Shown here in pieces: positions 34,796-49,256 of a stretch of 64,000 bases of DNA. The notes below the pieces were generated by a model. It did no database searches and was not told where the DNA came from. It worked only from the letters and a program-made list of their open reading frames with translations. The first letter of the stretch is position 1, and each line of letters begins with the position of its first letter. The translations under genes were made by a program, and so were the position numbers. Source of the stretch: Tubulanus polymorphus. Its lineage: Eukaryota; Nemertea; Palaeonemertea; Tubulaniformes; Tubulanidae. The stretch lies in contig NC_134030.1 in NCBI RefSeq assembly GCF_964204645.1, positions 3,885,855 through 3,949,854 on the forward strand. The letters are read 5' to 3'.

Positions 34796-36268
34796 TCTTA
34801 AAGGAAAATTGTTAAGTTCATAACAATCGAGCAACTCGGTAATAGACACCGCTCTGATAAAGTAACGTCTTCTGGTCCTCGATTGCGGTCTGAATTGCAA
34901 GAATTGTGTTAAGCAATTTAAATATGGTTGATAGAGCGTGGAATTGTTTCCATGTAGGCATGCAATGCACAAAACACACATCAGATTAAGGCTGTTGAGA
35001 GGGAATTATCAATAGATTTAAGAAATCGACGATGAATTTGGTTTCAAGAGGTTGATCATTCATATGGCAGTTAATCAGATCAGGTTCTCAGGCACTTCCT
35101 TGGTCCCCAAAAACTGCATAAGTTGTATCAAAGTATGTGATATAACCTACTAATTTATTACATGAAAAGAGGCTACTTGTAGTTTCTCAGCCACTTCGCA
35201 ATTATTGTTGCAAAGAGGTCCCAAAATCCGACCAGCACCACCAATAGATTTCTACAGAACAGTTAGTGTTGTAATTTTTGTGGTTCCAGTTTTTTTTTCA
35301 CTGTCCGAGATAATAGAAAATTCCTAAATTTTGAGTCCTTCAGTGCTGAAATTCCATTTTATCACAAATTTTAAGTTTCCTAATCTTAACTTTGCAAAAA
35401 TTTGAACTTTTCCTATTCTATTTCTTGTCAAAGATTTCATTCCAGTTCTCAAAATTATTTGCAGTTTTTTAATGTCTGCGAAATATCGTCAGTTATTTTC
35501 CTGGTTTCATATTTATTATTGCCCAAAATCATATCTCATATGAATTATTATTACTATTATTGGATTTTTTTCGCTGACTGATTATAGATCTTTTGGGGTT
35601 TGGTTTGATATTATGATTGATCAAGGTGATCCATCTAAAACTGTTTCATAAATTTTGAAATATTCATATTTGAAAACAATTTCGTTGATACTTCTAAACT
35701 AGTAATTCTACAAAAATTCTAAAAACAATTTTACACGTATCTTACGACTATTCTAGAAATGAGAATTATATCAATTTTAATGTAACTATTTTATCTGAAT
35801 TTTTAATCTATTAAAGTAACTATTTTATATCTGAATTTTGAAATACCTATGATATCTAAAAACTATTTATCTGAATTTTAATCTATTAAGGTAACTATTT
35901 TATATGTGAATTTTAAAATACCTATGATATCGAAAAACTATTTTATCTGAATATTATACTATTTAATTTGTGTGTATTTTATCTCAAAGTATCTTTAAAC
36001 TATTTTATTTGTATGTATATAAAAAAAATATTTCATTTGTATATATTTTAAAACTATTTAATTTGTACATATTCTTTTAGAACAATGTTTTTTTTGTATT
36101 ATAATACTAGCTAAAAGTTCAATTTGATGAAATATTTTATATTTGACTATCACTGTGTATATTCTAACCTCAGTGATTTCATGAATGGAATAACTGAAGG
36201 TCCAGGTTTTATCACTGAATACTCTTTGACACAATTACGTGGTCCACAACACAGATATAAATAGTGGT

Positions 36269-36279
36269 TATATAAAAGG
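36269..36279 (+). promoter_or_regulatory. TATA-box candidate upstream of the satellite block (copy 2)
   Basis: The 11-bp TATA string is identical to copy 1 and its surroundings are nearly unchanged. Given recent duplication, retention alone is weak evidence of use. Confidence 0.4.
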
Positions 36280-37375
36280 CCCGTGTTGTATATAATGCAC
36301 GCATAAAGAGCTTTTACTCATAGTTGATATAGGCTCAGTAAACATGACATGTGTTCGAGAACTTTTTCTCGTACTTTTTTTACCTTTTTTCTTGAGAATT
36401 TTTTTTTTCAATTTTCTATTTTACAACGGAAAATCTACTCATTTTTCGTAGATGTTTCACTATCATGGAATGCGATAAATAATAAGAAACAGTCCAAGTG
36501 TATTTTTGATAGGATATTTTCAGCTCTGACGTATGAAATTGACGTAGGTTATTTAAGCCTAGGTTTCGAAAATCACTACTAGGTGGCATGTCAGATTATT
36601 ACCGTAGTTCAATTACATCAAATGAATATGATAACATAACCACTTGTAGTACGAACAGTAACAACAAACTTAATTTTCCTGCACAAGATACAGAAAGTAT
36701 TAGGTCCAATACTATTTCTGAATTAGAATTTCCTCTAGCCTAAATGCTAGCGGTCATGTTATTATTTTTATCCAACATCGTCACGGCTTTTTCAAAACTC
36801 GTCTTTGATCGTAATGATAATCTATAGTATTTTTGGAAATGATATAGATCAACACAAATTTGATGTCATCATAACAAAATATGTCGCTGAAAACATCATA
36901 TGAAAAATACACTCCGATTGTTTTTTTTTATTTATTTCGTTCCATACAAAACCGTACTCAGCTCCACAGTTTGATTCGGATACAAGACTTACAAGAATTT
37001 AGATACATGAAATTACATAACTGTTGAACTGGGTTTTGTTAAGTTGTGAGCATGACATTTATAATTAATCACTAGTGTGTTTGTTTCAAGTTAGCCTTAT
37101 TTTAAATTAGTTAGTTTTGGTTTAGTTATTTGTATCAATTTTTGCTGTTTTGAATTTAATTCGTTCCAGTTGATTTAAGTCTAGTTTAGTTTAAGTTTTA
37201 GTTAGTTTAGGTCAAGTTGATTTACTAAATGCAGTTAACTTAAAACCTCTGATAAACTGAGGGTCAATTTATCTTATGATAAGTTACACTCGGGTACATT
37301 AATCAATAATCCCGTTTAAGATCTCATTATTTTATGCAGTTTAGAGATTTTCACTGAATAGAATAGTAACAATAG

Positions 37376-38042
37376 AACTGAGGGTAAATTCATCATTGTT
37401 GAAATTACTCTCAAGATCATCATTAAAACAATGAATGAACTGAGGGTAAATTCATCATTGTTGAAATTACTCTCAGGATCATCATTAAAAAAATGAATGA
37501 TCTGAGGGTAAATTCATCATTGTTGAAATTACTCTCAGGATCATCATTAAAACAATGAATGAACTGAGGGTAAATTCATCATTGTTGAAATTACTCTCAG
37601 AATCATCATTAAAACAATGAATGAACTGAGGGTAAATTCATCACTGTTGAAATTACTCTCAGGATCATCATTAAAACAATGAATGAACTGAGGGTAAATT
37701 CATCATTGTTGAAATTACTCTCAGGATCATCATTAAAACAATGAATGAACTGAGGGTAAATTCATCATTGTTGAAATTACTCTCAGCATCATCATTAAAA
37801 CAATGAATGAACTGAGGGTAAATTTATCATGGTTGAAATTACTCTCAGGATCATCATAAAAACAATGAATGAACTGAGGGTAAATTCATCATTGTTGAAA
37901 TTACTCTCAGGATCATCATAAAAACAATGAATGAACTGAGGGTAAATTCATCATTGTTGAAATTACTCTCAGGATCATCATTAAAACAATGAATGAACTG
38001 AGGGTAAATTCATCATTGTTGAAATTGCTCTCAGTTCATTGA
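37376..38042. repeat. 62-bp hairpin tandem array, about 11 units (copy 2)
   Basis: Same 62-bp family as at 3181-4215, with about six fewer units and mostly the attcatcattg subtype. The difference in copy number accounts for most of the 370-bp change in offset between copies here. Confidence 0.95.
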
Positions 38043-38661
38043 AAATATTTTAGCATTAACACCAGTTTTAATTACCCCTCCCCCTGTTTTCTTGTTAATT
38101 GATAGTTACATCACAAGTTATAGAATAGATGATTGGGTTTTTTTGGGACCTAAGTGTGTTCACTTTTTATCTGTAATTTATTTGTCTGTTTTGGAAGCGC
38201 TTCAATGGATTGTCTTGAGATTTTGGTTTATGCACATATCTACCCTAGACACGCATCTGCAGCCCAAAACTGACAGAGAATCAAGATAGCTGACTGGTAG
38301 CCATCATGGGAATTGAATTATATACAATGTTTTCATCAGTTTTGGTACCTACGCATTTTATTGCAATCAATTGCAAATTTCTAGCATTGGTTTTTGTTGT
38401 GTTTACCAAGGGCATTGAATATTGAAATTGTCAGATTCTCAAGCATTGCACATGGTGTGGGCATGGTGTCCCTGCACCCTTTGTTTTTTTTATTTTCTCA
38501 CTGCTTTCAAGGTTCTCGTACACATTTCATGCAGCTTTTTCATTCAATATCGATGTCCTCACTTGCCAGGTTTTAATTGTCATCTGCCGAAGCTCATGCC
38601 AACACGATCCTTGGCCGCAAACTCTTCATTGATCTATTACATTGCTCAAGATTTCCTGGTT

Positions 38662-38794
38662 AGACAGGTTACCACTGAGCGGCCACCAATCTATGTATTA
38701 AGTGAATCGGATGCGTTGTTTTTCGCCGGTAGTTTCGCTACGCATCCGATTGACTGGATATAAAGACTGGTGGCCACTTAGCAGCAACCTGTCG
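38662..38794. mobile_element. Foldback MITE-like palindrome (copy 2)
   Basis: Counterpart of 4835-4969. The inner part is a better palindrome here: tcggatgcg on the left is matched by cgcatccga on the right, which copy 1 has lost. This suggests copy 2 preserves the older form at its centre, although its outer arms carry substitutions in the GGCCACC core. Confidence 0.65.
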
Positions 38795-39857
38795 ACCCGA
38801 GGGATCTTGGACAACATAATGGACCAATGAAGGGTTTGCATGCAGGGTTTGTGTAAGCGTGAGTGCCAGTGGGCGGCAATAAAACCCTGGTGATTGAGGA
38901 TGTATCGATGTACATATCAACACATAAATAGCCAAACATTATAGGCGGCATTATTATTGGGAGGTTCACCTGGCCTAATATACTGCGCGGTAAAAAAACC
39001 ACTCTTTCTGTGGTTTATAGTACCAGTAATTGATGATCATCGAGTGAGTGATTGGCCTGGCCCAGTTATTCCAATTGGAAATCACTTTGGTTTCTGATTA
39101 TGATTGGTATAAAATATTTCATCAAATCGATTGACACATTTTATCAGTACTAACACTACTTGTACGTATTTTAGATTTGTAAATAGCTTTTTATTTATCT
39201 TTCTTTTATTTTATATTATATATTATTTTATATTCTTTTCTTTTATTTCATATTGTATTTCTTTTTAGATTTTTAATTGATTTCGATTTCTTATTGTAAA
39301 TATTTTTTAGATATCCTTTTAACTTGGGATTGTTAATGATTATTTAAACTTTTGAAAAATAATTTTAAAACTTTTAAATTTTCTTAACTTCATAATATCT
39401 ATAAATCGAATAGGACTATTTTAGTGAAAATTTTGATGTAGATTTAATTGATGATTAATATTTTTAATTTTATTGAATAATTTTAGTATTCAAAACAACA
39501 GAATGAATGCATTCCATCTTAGTTTGATACTGATATTTCTTTTCACTGGTTTTTCATTGACTCATGTCGAATCTATTGTTTTAGCCACATTTGTACCTAT
39601 AAGTTTGGATTAGCCCTGCCTCCTTGACATTGCTGATGGTTGATTTCAGATTTTCAGCGTCTGATAACATTTGGTATTAATTCAATGCTACGTTCTGTTT
39701 TGTTGGTTTTATTTCATATGAACATTTATTAAAGATGACCTTTGTCGAATACTTAGTAGTGCAGAGGTTAAAATAATTATAGATTTTATAGAATTGTCAA
39801 AAATACTGTACCTAGTAACATATGAGTAGTGTTGCTAGTGTACCTCTATTTACAAGT

Positions 39858-40880
39858 TGTCCTGTGGTATGACGTTAAACTGCCTCTTTTAAACAATACG
39901 TTTTATCAATACATTTTATCAGTGATTTTTATCTGTTTGTCCTGTGGTATGACGTTAAACTGCCTCTTTTTAACAATACGTCTTATCAATACATTTTATC
40001 AGTGATTTTTATCTGTTTGTCCTGTGGTATGACGTTAAACTGCCTCTTTTTAACAGTTTTTATCATTTTTTATCGTTTTTACCCATATGTTTTATTGTTT
40101 TTACCCATATGTTTTATCATTTTTATCACCCCTTCTTTTTCTACCTGTCTCTATTCTATCCCTTTCTGTCTCTATCCTATCCCTCTCTGTCTCTATCCTT
40201 TCCCTCTCTGTCTCTATCCTTTCCCTCTCTCTATCCTTTCCCTCTTCTATCTAACCCACTAACTCTCTCTTCTTCTCTCTCTAACCCACTAACTCTCTCC
40301 TCTGCTTTCTTCCTCTCACCACTCTCCTTCCTACTCCCTCCTCTCTCTCTCTTTCTCCCTCCTCACTCTACTTTCTCTCTCTTTCTCTTCTCTCTCCCTC
40401 TCTCTCTTGTAAATGTTGTAAATTTGTAAATAGTAGTATTTATTTCTCTTTTTGTATCTTTCTTGTAAATATTGTAAATTTGTGAATAGTGGTTTTTATT
40501 TCTCTTTTTTTAACTTTCTTGTAAATATTGTACATTTGTAAATAGTAGTTTTTATTTCTCTCTCTCTCTCTCTCTTTTTAACTTTCTTGTAAATATTGTA
40601 AATTTGTAAATATTAGTTTTTATTTCTTTTTTTTAACTTTCTTGTAAATTTGTAAATAGAAGTTTTCATTTCTCTCTCTTTTTTTAACTTTCTTGTAAAT
40701 ATTGTAAATTTGTAAATAGTAGTTTTTATTTCTCTTTCTTTTCTAAACTGTCTCTTTTAAACAATACGTTTTATCAATAGATTTTATCGGCGATTATTAT
40801 CTGTTTTGTCCTGTGGTGTGACGTTAAACTGCCTTTTTTAAACATATGTTTTATCAATACATTTTATCAGTAATTTTTAC
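39858..40880. repeat. ~82-bp repeats, polypyrimidine tract and gtaaat repeats (copy 2)
   Basis: Same composite as copy 1 with one extra ~82-bp unit (units near 39860, 39938, 40019 and 40808), the C/T tract at about 40135-40408, and one more gtaaat unit. Confidence 0.8.
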
Positions 40881-40937
40881 ATACATTCGTAGCATTGATA
40901 CAATTACAAAACATTAGTCCCCCCTCCTTTTGATTTG

Positions 40938-41138
40938 ATATTTGAAAGAAGATTCTAGTTAAGCAAATAGTAGCGTCTTATATCAAAGACATTTGTCACA
41001 AGCTAAAAAGAGCATTTTATTTTACCAGGTATATGTCAAGAAATAAGGATTGAAGTGATGTTGCGTCCTGAGATCTCTGATCTGCTAGTTTGCAAGTGTA
41101 TTTAACCATCACTTGTTAGTAAATGATTGGGTGTACTT
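40938..41138. other. Micro-inverted 202-bp block (copy 2 orientation)
   Basis: Reverse complement of 6957-7158 with only a few differences. Left flank ttttgatt and right flank tatcactgg match copy 1 in direct orientation. Confidence 0.9.
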
Positions 41139-41159
41139 TACTATCACTGGTTTGCAATA

Positions 41160-42265
41160 TACTTAACCCTCATTGGTTGCAGCTGTTACAATCATCTCAA
41201 CAACGATTGAGCATACTTTCCCCTTATTAGTTTGAAGTATAATTCCCCCTCACTGGTTGCAGTTCACTTCATTTGTTGCAGCTATGAACAATCATCTCAA
41301 TGATTGAGCATACTTTCTCCTCACTGGTTTGAAGTATAATTCCCCCTCACAGGTTGCAGTTCACCTCATTTGTTGCAGCTATGAACAATCATCTCAATGA
41401 TTGAGCATACTTTCTCCTCATTAGTTTGAAGTATAATTCCCCCTCACTGGTTGCAGTTCACTTCATTTGTTGCAGCTATGAACAATCATCTCAATGATTG
41501 AGCATACTTTCCCCTCATTAGTTTGAAGTATAATTCCCCCTCACTGGTTGCCGTTCACTTCATTTGTTGCAGCTATGAACAATCATCTCAATGATTGAGC
41601 ATACTTTCCCCTCATTAGTTTGAAGTATAATTCCCCCTCACTGGTTGCCGTTCACTTCATTTGTTGCAGCTATGAACAATCATCTCAATGATTGAGCATA
41701 CTTTCTCCTCACTGGTTTGAAGTATAATTCCCCCTCACTGGTTGCAGTTCACTTCATTTGTTGCAGCTATGAACAATCATCTCAATGATTGAGCATACTT
41801 TCTCCTCACTGGTTTGAAGTATAATTCCCCCTCACTGGTTGCAGTTCACTTCATTTGTTGCAGCTATGAACAATCATCTCAATGATTGAGCATACTTTCT
41901 CCTCATTAGTTTGAGGTATAATTCCCCCTCACTGGTTGCAGTTCACTTCATTTGTTGCAGCTATGAACAATCATCTCAATGATTGAGCATACTTTCCCCT
42001 TATTAGTTTGAAGTATAATTCCCCCTCACTGGTTGCAGTTCACTTCATTTGTTGCAGCTATGAACAATCATCTCAATGATTGAGCATACTTTCTCCTCAT
42101 TAGTTTGAGGTATAATTCCCTCTCACTGGTTGCAGTTCACTTCATTTGTTGCAGCTATGAACAATCATCTCAATGATTGAGCATACTTTCCCCTCATTAG
42201 TTTGAAGTATAATTCCCCCTCACTGGTTGCAGTTCACTTTATTGGTTGCAGCTATGAACAATCAT
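41160..42265. repeat. 95-97-bp hairpin tandem array (copy 2)
   Basis: Same family, about 11 units, more homogeneous than in copy 1 (nearly all units end in cacttcatttgttgcag). Confidence 0.95.
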
Positions 42266-42269
42266 CTCA

Positions 42270-42673
42270 GCATAGTTTCCCCTCGCTGGTTCATTGGTTG
42301 CAGTTTTCAGCTTTGGTTTGATGATGATGAATGCTGGTTTTGTAAACAGCTCTACGCGAGCAGTTGTCAAAATGTTGAAGTCTTTGCCAGACATGGGTTT
42401 GATCTCTCTAAGAAAAAGCTTAAAAAGGGTTTTGATTAGAATACAGCACCTAATATTAAAAGTCTAGAAAAGACTGATTTACATTTGTAAAAACGCTGTG
42501 AAAGGTGTATCGCTAGATTTCTCACATGACTCCTCTCTCTCCTCTGACAAATAAGTACGACACAAATCTTTTGTTGACTGCTGAATCAATTGATAGTAGT
42601 GAAAATTTAGTGTTCAGATACAATGAAAGTGTGAAGTTGAGTTTTAAACGTTATGTTAGGTAGGTGTACATGC

Positions 42674-42709
<36 letters not shown>

Positions 42710-43050
42710 CTCTCCTCTCTCTCATAAACAATTAAATAAGACACTCAATTGTTTGTATACATTTAGTTTTTTGCTGTGGTTTTCTCAATAGAAAAGTTTG
42801 AACTGCTCATTGATTGCAGCTCATTTCAAACTATGATAAAAGTGAGGTAAAAGTGGGTGAATTACTGCTAAATCAATTGGTAGTGATGAAAGTTAAGTGT
42901 TAAAAACACTGTGAGTGAATTAATTACTGCTTAATCAATTAGTAGTGATGAAGGTTAAGTGTTAAAAACACTCTGGGTGAATTACTGCTAAATCCATTGG
43001 TGGTGATGGAAATTAAGTGTTACAAAACACTGTGGCTCAATTACTGCTAA
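42270..43050. repeat. CT microsatellite plus four ~60-bp hairpin repeats (copy 2)
   Basis: Counterpart of 8730-9500. The CT run is longer here (about 42672-42712), as expected for a slipping microsatellite. The hairpin repeats lie at about 42855-43045. Confidence 0.75.
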
Positions 43051-43055
43051 ATCAA

Positions 43056-46000
43056 CCTGACCTTCTTGAATTGTCAAGTAGAACTGTGAGGTACAAGGAA
43101 TTGGCAGTGACTTACAACACTGATAGCTTATTCAAATACTGCTCGTTGCTGCTGTGTGTTTTTGATTTAGAGGTGATATTGAGAATTGTATCTCTTTCCC
43201 TTACCTTCGCGTATTACTACATTAAACATTATTACAATAGAATTATTACATTAAACATTATAACATCATGAATCATCCTCCTTAAATACTGCTGCTTGCT
43301 GCTGGGTGTTAATTGATACACTCTGTTTTGGGGTGATATTGAGTGCAGGAGTCTCCTCCTTCCTTCGTCAACTGTCATGTAGAAACGTGACAAACAAACT
43401 GAATTATCAGTGTGTTACAACACTGACGACCTCCTTAAATACTGCTGCTTGCTGCTGGGTGTTAATTGATACACTCTGTTTTGGGGTGATAATGAGTTAA
43501 GGAGTCTCCTCCTTCCTTCTTCAACTGTCATGTAGAAACGTGACAAACGAACTGAATTATCAGTGTGTTACATCACTGATGACCTCCTTCAATACTGCTG
43601 CTTGCTGCTGGGTGTTAATTCTTTGATTTAGAGGTGATATTGCGAATTGTTTCTCTTTCCCTTACCTTCTTGAATTATTACATTAAACATTATTACAATA
43701 GAATTATTACATTAAACATTATGACATCATGAATCATTACATAATTACATTATTAAATTACACCGATGACCTCCTTTAATACTGCTGCTTGCTGCTGGGT
43801 GTTAATTGATACACTCCGTTATGGGGTGATATGAGTGCAGGAGTCTCCTCCTTCCTTCTTCAACTGTCATGTAGAAACTTGACATAAGGACTGAATTATC
43901 AGTGTGTTACATCACTGATGACCTCCTTCAATACTGCTGTTTGCTGCTGGGTGTTAATTGATACACTCAGTTTTGGGGTGATATTGGGTGCAGGAGTCTC
44001 CTCCTTCCTTCTTCAACTGTCATGTAGAAACGTGACAAACGAACTGAATTATCAGTGTGTTACATCACTGATGACCTCCTTCAATACTGCTGCTTGCTGC
44101 TGGGTGTTAATTGATACACTCCGTTATGGGGTGATATTGAGTGCAGGAGTCTCCTCCTTCCTTCTTCAACTGTCATGTAGAAACGTGACAAACGGACTGA
44201 ATTGTCAGTGTGTTACAACACTGATGACCTCCTTTAATACTGCTGCTTGCTGCTGGGTGTTAATTGATACACTCTGTTTTGGGGTGATATTGAGTGCAGG
44301 AGTCTCCTCCTTCCTTCTTCAACTGTCATGTAGAAACGTGACAAACGAACTGAATTATCAGTGTGTTACATCACTGATGACCTCCTTTAATACTGCTGCT
44401 TGCTGCTGGGTGTTAATTCTTTGATTTAGAGGTGATATTGAGAATTGTTTCTCTTTCCCTTACCTTCTTGAATTATTACATTAAACATTATTACAATAGA
44501 ATTATTACATTAAACATTATAACATCATGAATCATCCTCCTTAAATACTGCTGCTTGCTGCTGGGTGTTAATTGATACACTCTGTTTTGGGGTGATATTG
44601 GGTGCAGGAGTCTCTTCCTTCCTTCTTCAACTGCCATGTAGAAACGTGACAAACGAACTGTATCATCAGTGTGTTACATCACTGATGACCTCCTTCAATA
44701 CTGCTGCTTGCTGCTGGGTGTTAATTGATACACTTCGTTTTGGGGTGATATTGAGCGCAGGAGTCTCCTCCTTCCTCCTTCAACTGTCATGTAGAAACGT
44801 GACAAACGGACTGAATTGTCAGTGTGTTACAACACTGATGGCCTCCTTTAATACTGCTGCTTGCTGCTGGGTGTTAATTGATACACTCTGTTTTGGGGTG
44901 ATATTGAGTGCAGGAGTCTCCTCCTTCCTTCGTCAACTGTCATGTAGAAACGTGACAAACGGACTGAATTGTCAGTGTGTTACATCACTGATGACCTCCT
45001 TTAATACTGCTGCTTGCTGCTGGGTGTTAATTGATACACTCTGTTTTGGGGTGATATTGAGTTAAGGAGTCTCCTCCTTCCTTCTTCAACTGTCATGTAG
45101 AAACGTGACAAACGAACTGAATTATCAGTGTGTTACATCACTGATGACCTCCTTTAATACTGCTGCTTGCTGCTGGGTGTTAATTCTTTGATTTAGAGGT
45201 GATATTGAGAATTGTTTCTCTTTCCCTTACCTTCTTGAATTATTACATTAAACATTATTACAATAGAATTATTACATTAAACATTATAACATCATGAATC
45301 ATCCTCCTTAAATACTGCTGCTTGCTGCTGGGTGTTAATTGATACACTCTGTTTTGGGGTGATATTGGGTGCAGGAGTCTCTTCCTTCCTTCTTCAACTG
45401 CCATGTAGAAACGTGACAAACGAACTTAATAATCAGTGTGTTACAACACTGACGACCTCCTTTAATACTGCTGCTTGCTGCTGGGTGTTAATTGATACAC
45501 TCAGTTTTGGGGTGATATTGGGTGCAGGAGTCTCCTCCTTCCTTCATCAACTGTTATGTAGAAACGTGACAAACTTGACATACGGACTGAATTATCAGTG
45601 TGTTACATCACTGATGACCTCCTTTAATACTGCTGCTTGCTGCTGGGTGTTAATTCTTTGATTTAGAGGTGATATTGAGAATTGTTTCTCTTTCCCTTAC
45701 CTTCTTGAATTATTACATTAAACATTATTACAATAGAATTATTACATTAAACATTATAACATCATGAATCATCCTCCTTAAATACTGCTGCTTGCTGCTG
45801 GGTGTTAATTGATACACTCTGTTTTGGGGTGATATTGGGTGCAGGAGTCTCTTCCTTCCTTCTTCAACTGCCATGTAGAAACGTGACAAACGAACTTAAT
45901 AATCAGTGTGTTACAACACTGACGACCTCCTTTAATACTGCTGCTTGCTGCTGGGTGTTAATTGATACACTCAGTTTTGGGGTGATATTGGGTGCAGGAG

Positions 46001-46700
46001 TCTCCTCCTTCCTTCTTCAACTGTCATGTAGCAGTTTGACAAACGGACTGAATTATCAGTGTGTTACATCACTGATGACCTCCTTTAATACCGCTGCTTG
46101 CTGCTGGATGTTAATTGATACACTTCGTTTTGGGGTGATATTGAGCGCAGGAGTCTCCTCCTTCCTCCTTCAACTGTCATGTAGAAACGTGACAAATGGA
46201 CTGAATTGTCAGTGTGTTACAACACTGATGGCCTCCTTTAATACTGCTGCTTGCTGCTGGGTGTTAATTGATACACTCTGTTTTGGGGTGATATTGAGTG
46301 CAGGAGTCTCCTCCTTCCTTCGTCAACTGTCATGTAGAAACGTGACAAACGGACTGAATTGTCAGTGTGTTACATCACTGATGACCTCCTTTAATACTGC
46401 TGCTTGCTGCTGGGTGTTAATTGATACACTCTGTTTTGGGGTGATATTGAGTTAAGGAGTCTCCTCCTTCCCTCTTCAACTGTCATGTAGAAACGTGACA
46501 AACGAACTGAATTATCAGTGTGTTACAACACTGACGACCTCCTTATATACTGCTGCTTGCTGCTGGGTGTTTATTGATACACTCTGTTTTGGGGTGATAA
46601 TGAGTTAAGGAGTCTCCTCCTTCCTTCTTCAACTGTCATGTAGAAACGTGACAAAAGAACTGAATTATCAGTGTGTTACAACACTGATGACCTCCTTTAA
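43056..46700. repeat. 153-bp tandem array with AT-rich spacers, higher-order repeat (copy 2)
   Basis: Same family as 9505-12580 but about 570 bp longer, also with five spacers. Blocks around 45300-45500 and 45770-45970 are nearly identical, so a spacer-plus-units block was recently duplicated inside this copy. Confidence 0.93.
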
Positions 46701-46719
46701 TTTTAAATTTGAATTCTAA

Positions 46720-48480
46720 ATTATTCAAAAGAGCTATCCATTGATAGCTTTGTGGTGGTTGTATCATTAAAATGGCGCTGGTGTTGGGTCTGTGTACATA
46801 TTGTATCATATGTCGGTGAATTGGGATTGATTATTTTGTTTCCTGATCGTCCTTATTGCGACTTTACGTTTTAAATGTATGAATATTCAAAAGAGCTATC
46901 CATTGATAGCTTTGTGGTGGTTGCATCTTTGAAATGTCGTTGGTGTTGGTTCTGTGTACATATTGTATCATATGTCGGTGAATTGGGATTGATTATTTTG
47001 TTTCCTGATCGTCCTTATTGCGACTTTACGTTTTAAATGTATGAATATTCAAAAGAGCTATCCATTGATAGCTTTGTGGTGGTTGTATCTTTGAAATGTC
47101 GCTGGTGTTGGTTCTCTATATATTGAATCATATGTCGCTGAATTATGATTGTTTCTGCTTCCCGATTGTCCTCATTAGGACTTAATGTTTAGAATTTGAA
47201 AATATTGAAAAGAGTTATCCATTGATAGCTTTGTGGTGGTTGTATCTTTCAAATGTCGCTGGTGTTGGTTCAGTGTATATATTTTAATATATGTCAGTGA
47301 ACTGGGATTAATTAAAAATTTGTTTCCTGATCGTCCTATAACGACTTAATGTTTTAAATGTATAAATATTCAAAAGAGCTATCCATTGATAGCTTTGTGG
47401 TGGTTTGCATCTTTGAAATGTCGCTGGTGTTGGTTCTGTATATATTGAATCATATGTCGCTGAATTATGATTGATTCTTTTTCCTGATCGTCCTTATAAC
47501 GATTTAAAGTTTTGAATGTATAAATATTCAAAGCAGCTATCCATCGATAGCTTTGTGGTGGTTGTATCATTGAAATGTCGCTGGTGTTGGTTCTGTGTAC
47601 ATATTGTATCATATGTAGCTGAATTTTGATTGATTCTTTTTCCTGATCATCCTTATAACGACTTAAGGTTTTAAATGTATAAATACTCAAATCAGCTATC
47701 CATCGATAGCTTTGTGGTGGTTGTATCATTGAAATGTCGCTGGTGTTGGTTCAATGTATATATTGTAATATATGTCGGTGAATTGGGATTGATTATTTTG
47801 TTTCCTGATCGTCCTTATTGCGACTTTACGTTTTAAATGTATGAATATTCAAAAGAGCTATCCATTGATAGCTTTGTGGTGGTTGTATCATTGAAATGTC
47901 GCTGGTGTTGGTTCTGTGTACATATTGTATCGTATGTCGCTGAATTATGATTGATTCTGTTTCCTGATCGTCCTTATAACGACTTAAAGTTTTAAATGTA
48001 TAAATATTCATAGCAGCTATCCATCGATAGCTTTGTGGTGGTTGTATCTTTGAAATGTCGCTGGTGTTGGTTCAATGTATATATTGTAAAATATGTCGGT
48101 GAATTGGGATTGATTGTTATGTTTCCTGATGGTCCTTATTGCGACTTTACGTTTTAAATGTATAGATATTCAAAAGAGCTATCCATTGATAGCTTTGTCG
48201 TGGTTGCATCTTTGAAATGTCGTTGGTGTTGGTTCTGTGTACATATTGTATCATATGTCGCTGAATTACGATTGATTCTGCTTCCCGAATGTCCTCATTA
48301 CGACTAAACGTTTAGATTGTAAAAATATTCAGAAGAGCTATCCATTGATAGCTTTGTGGTGGTTGAATCTTTGAAATATCGCTGGTGTTGGTTCTGTGTA
48401 TATATGGTATCAGCAAATTATCATTACATACGGAGTTGCGTTTTAAGATTGTTATATTCAAAGATGCTATTGTTTGATAG
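46720..48480. repeat. ~160-bp hairpin tandem array (copy 2)
   Basis: Counterpart of 12600-14350 with the same number of units and small differences. The unit near 48330 keeps an intact hairpin where copy 1 (near 14214) has a broken one. Confidence 0.93.
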
Positions 48481-49099
48481 CTTAACTTTGGTTCTTTGCA
48501 CCTGAAGGTTGTCAGGTGTCATTAGAAAACACTAATAGTGGGGTTGAATTAAGTTACTGCTTTCATTAGGCAGTCAAAGAAATTGTCCAAAAAGACCAAT
48601 GGAGTTAAATAACATCGTTCCAGTCTTTGGGATGACAACTATCAGCTGGATTCTCCTTTCTGGATACATGTTAACTGATATTCAATTTTTATCATTTTCT
48701 TCGTGCAAAAGTTCTTAATCAATATATAGGTGTAAAAGAATAATAGATATGACAGAGTATAAAAGAATACTAGATATAAAAGAATGATGTAAAATAATTA
48801 TAATGTCCTTTGAACTTTACATGTCAACTAAACAGTATGGGAAATACTGCTGCCTGTTAATTACTACATTCTGTTTTAAGGGTGATGATTAAAATTTGGA
48901 TGAATCATTACTTTGTTCAGTATATGCGTTAGATAGCCCTTGAAGCAGCCAAACTGGGTCAGAGTGTTTTATCAATGCTGATAAACTCTAAACCTGAGTT
49001 AATAAAGCTTCAAAACATTGCAGCCAATTCTTTAAAAGTCTTGTCCATTATAGACTTAAAAGTGAAGATCGATCATCATAAACACCGGTGAAAACAATT

Positions 49100-49180
49100 G
49101 ACGTCTCACTTAGCACCTGGCGTCTCACTTTGCACCTGACGTCTCACTTTGCACCTGATGTCTCACTTTGCACTGATGCA
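49100..49180. repeat. 19-20-bp direct repeats gcacctgacgtctcacttt (copy 2)
   Basis: Counterpart of 15107-15185, also four units, with one more unit reading tgacgtc and one reading tggcgtc. Confidence 0.7.
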
Positions 49181-49256
49181 TCCATGCACTAATGCACTTG
49201 CATGAAATGGCACTAAATACATAAAGACACACAAATTGTGTTTATGTATATTTCAG

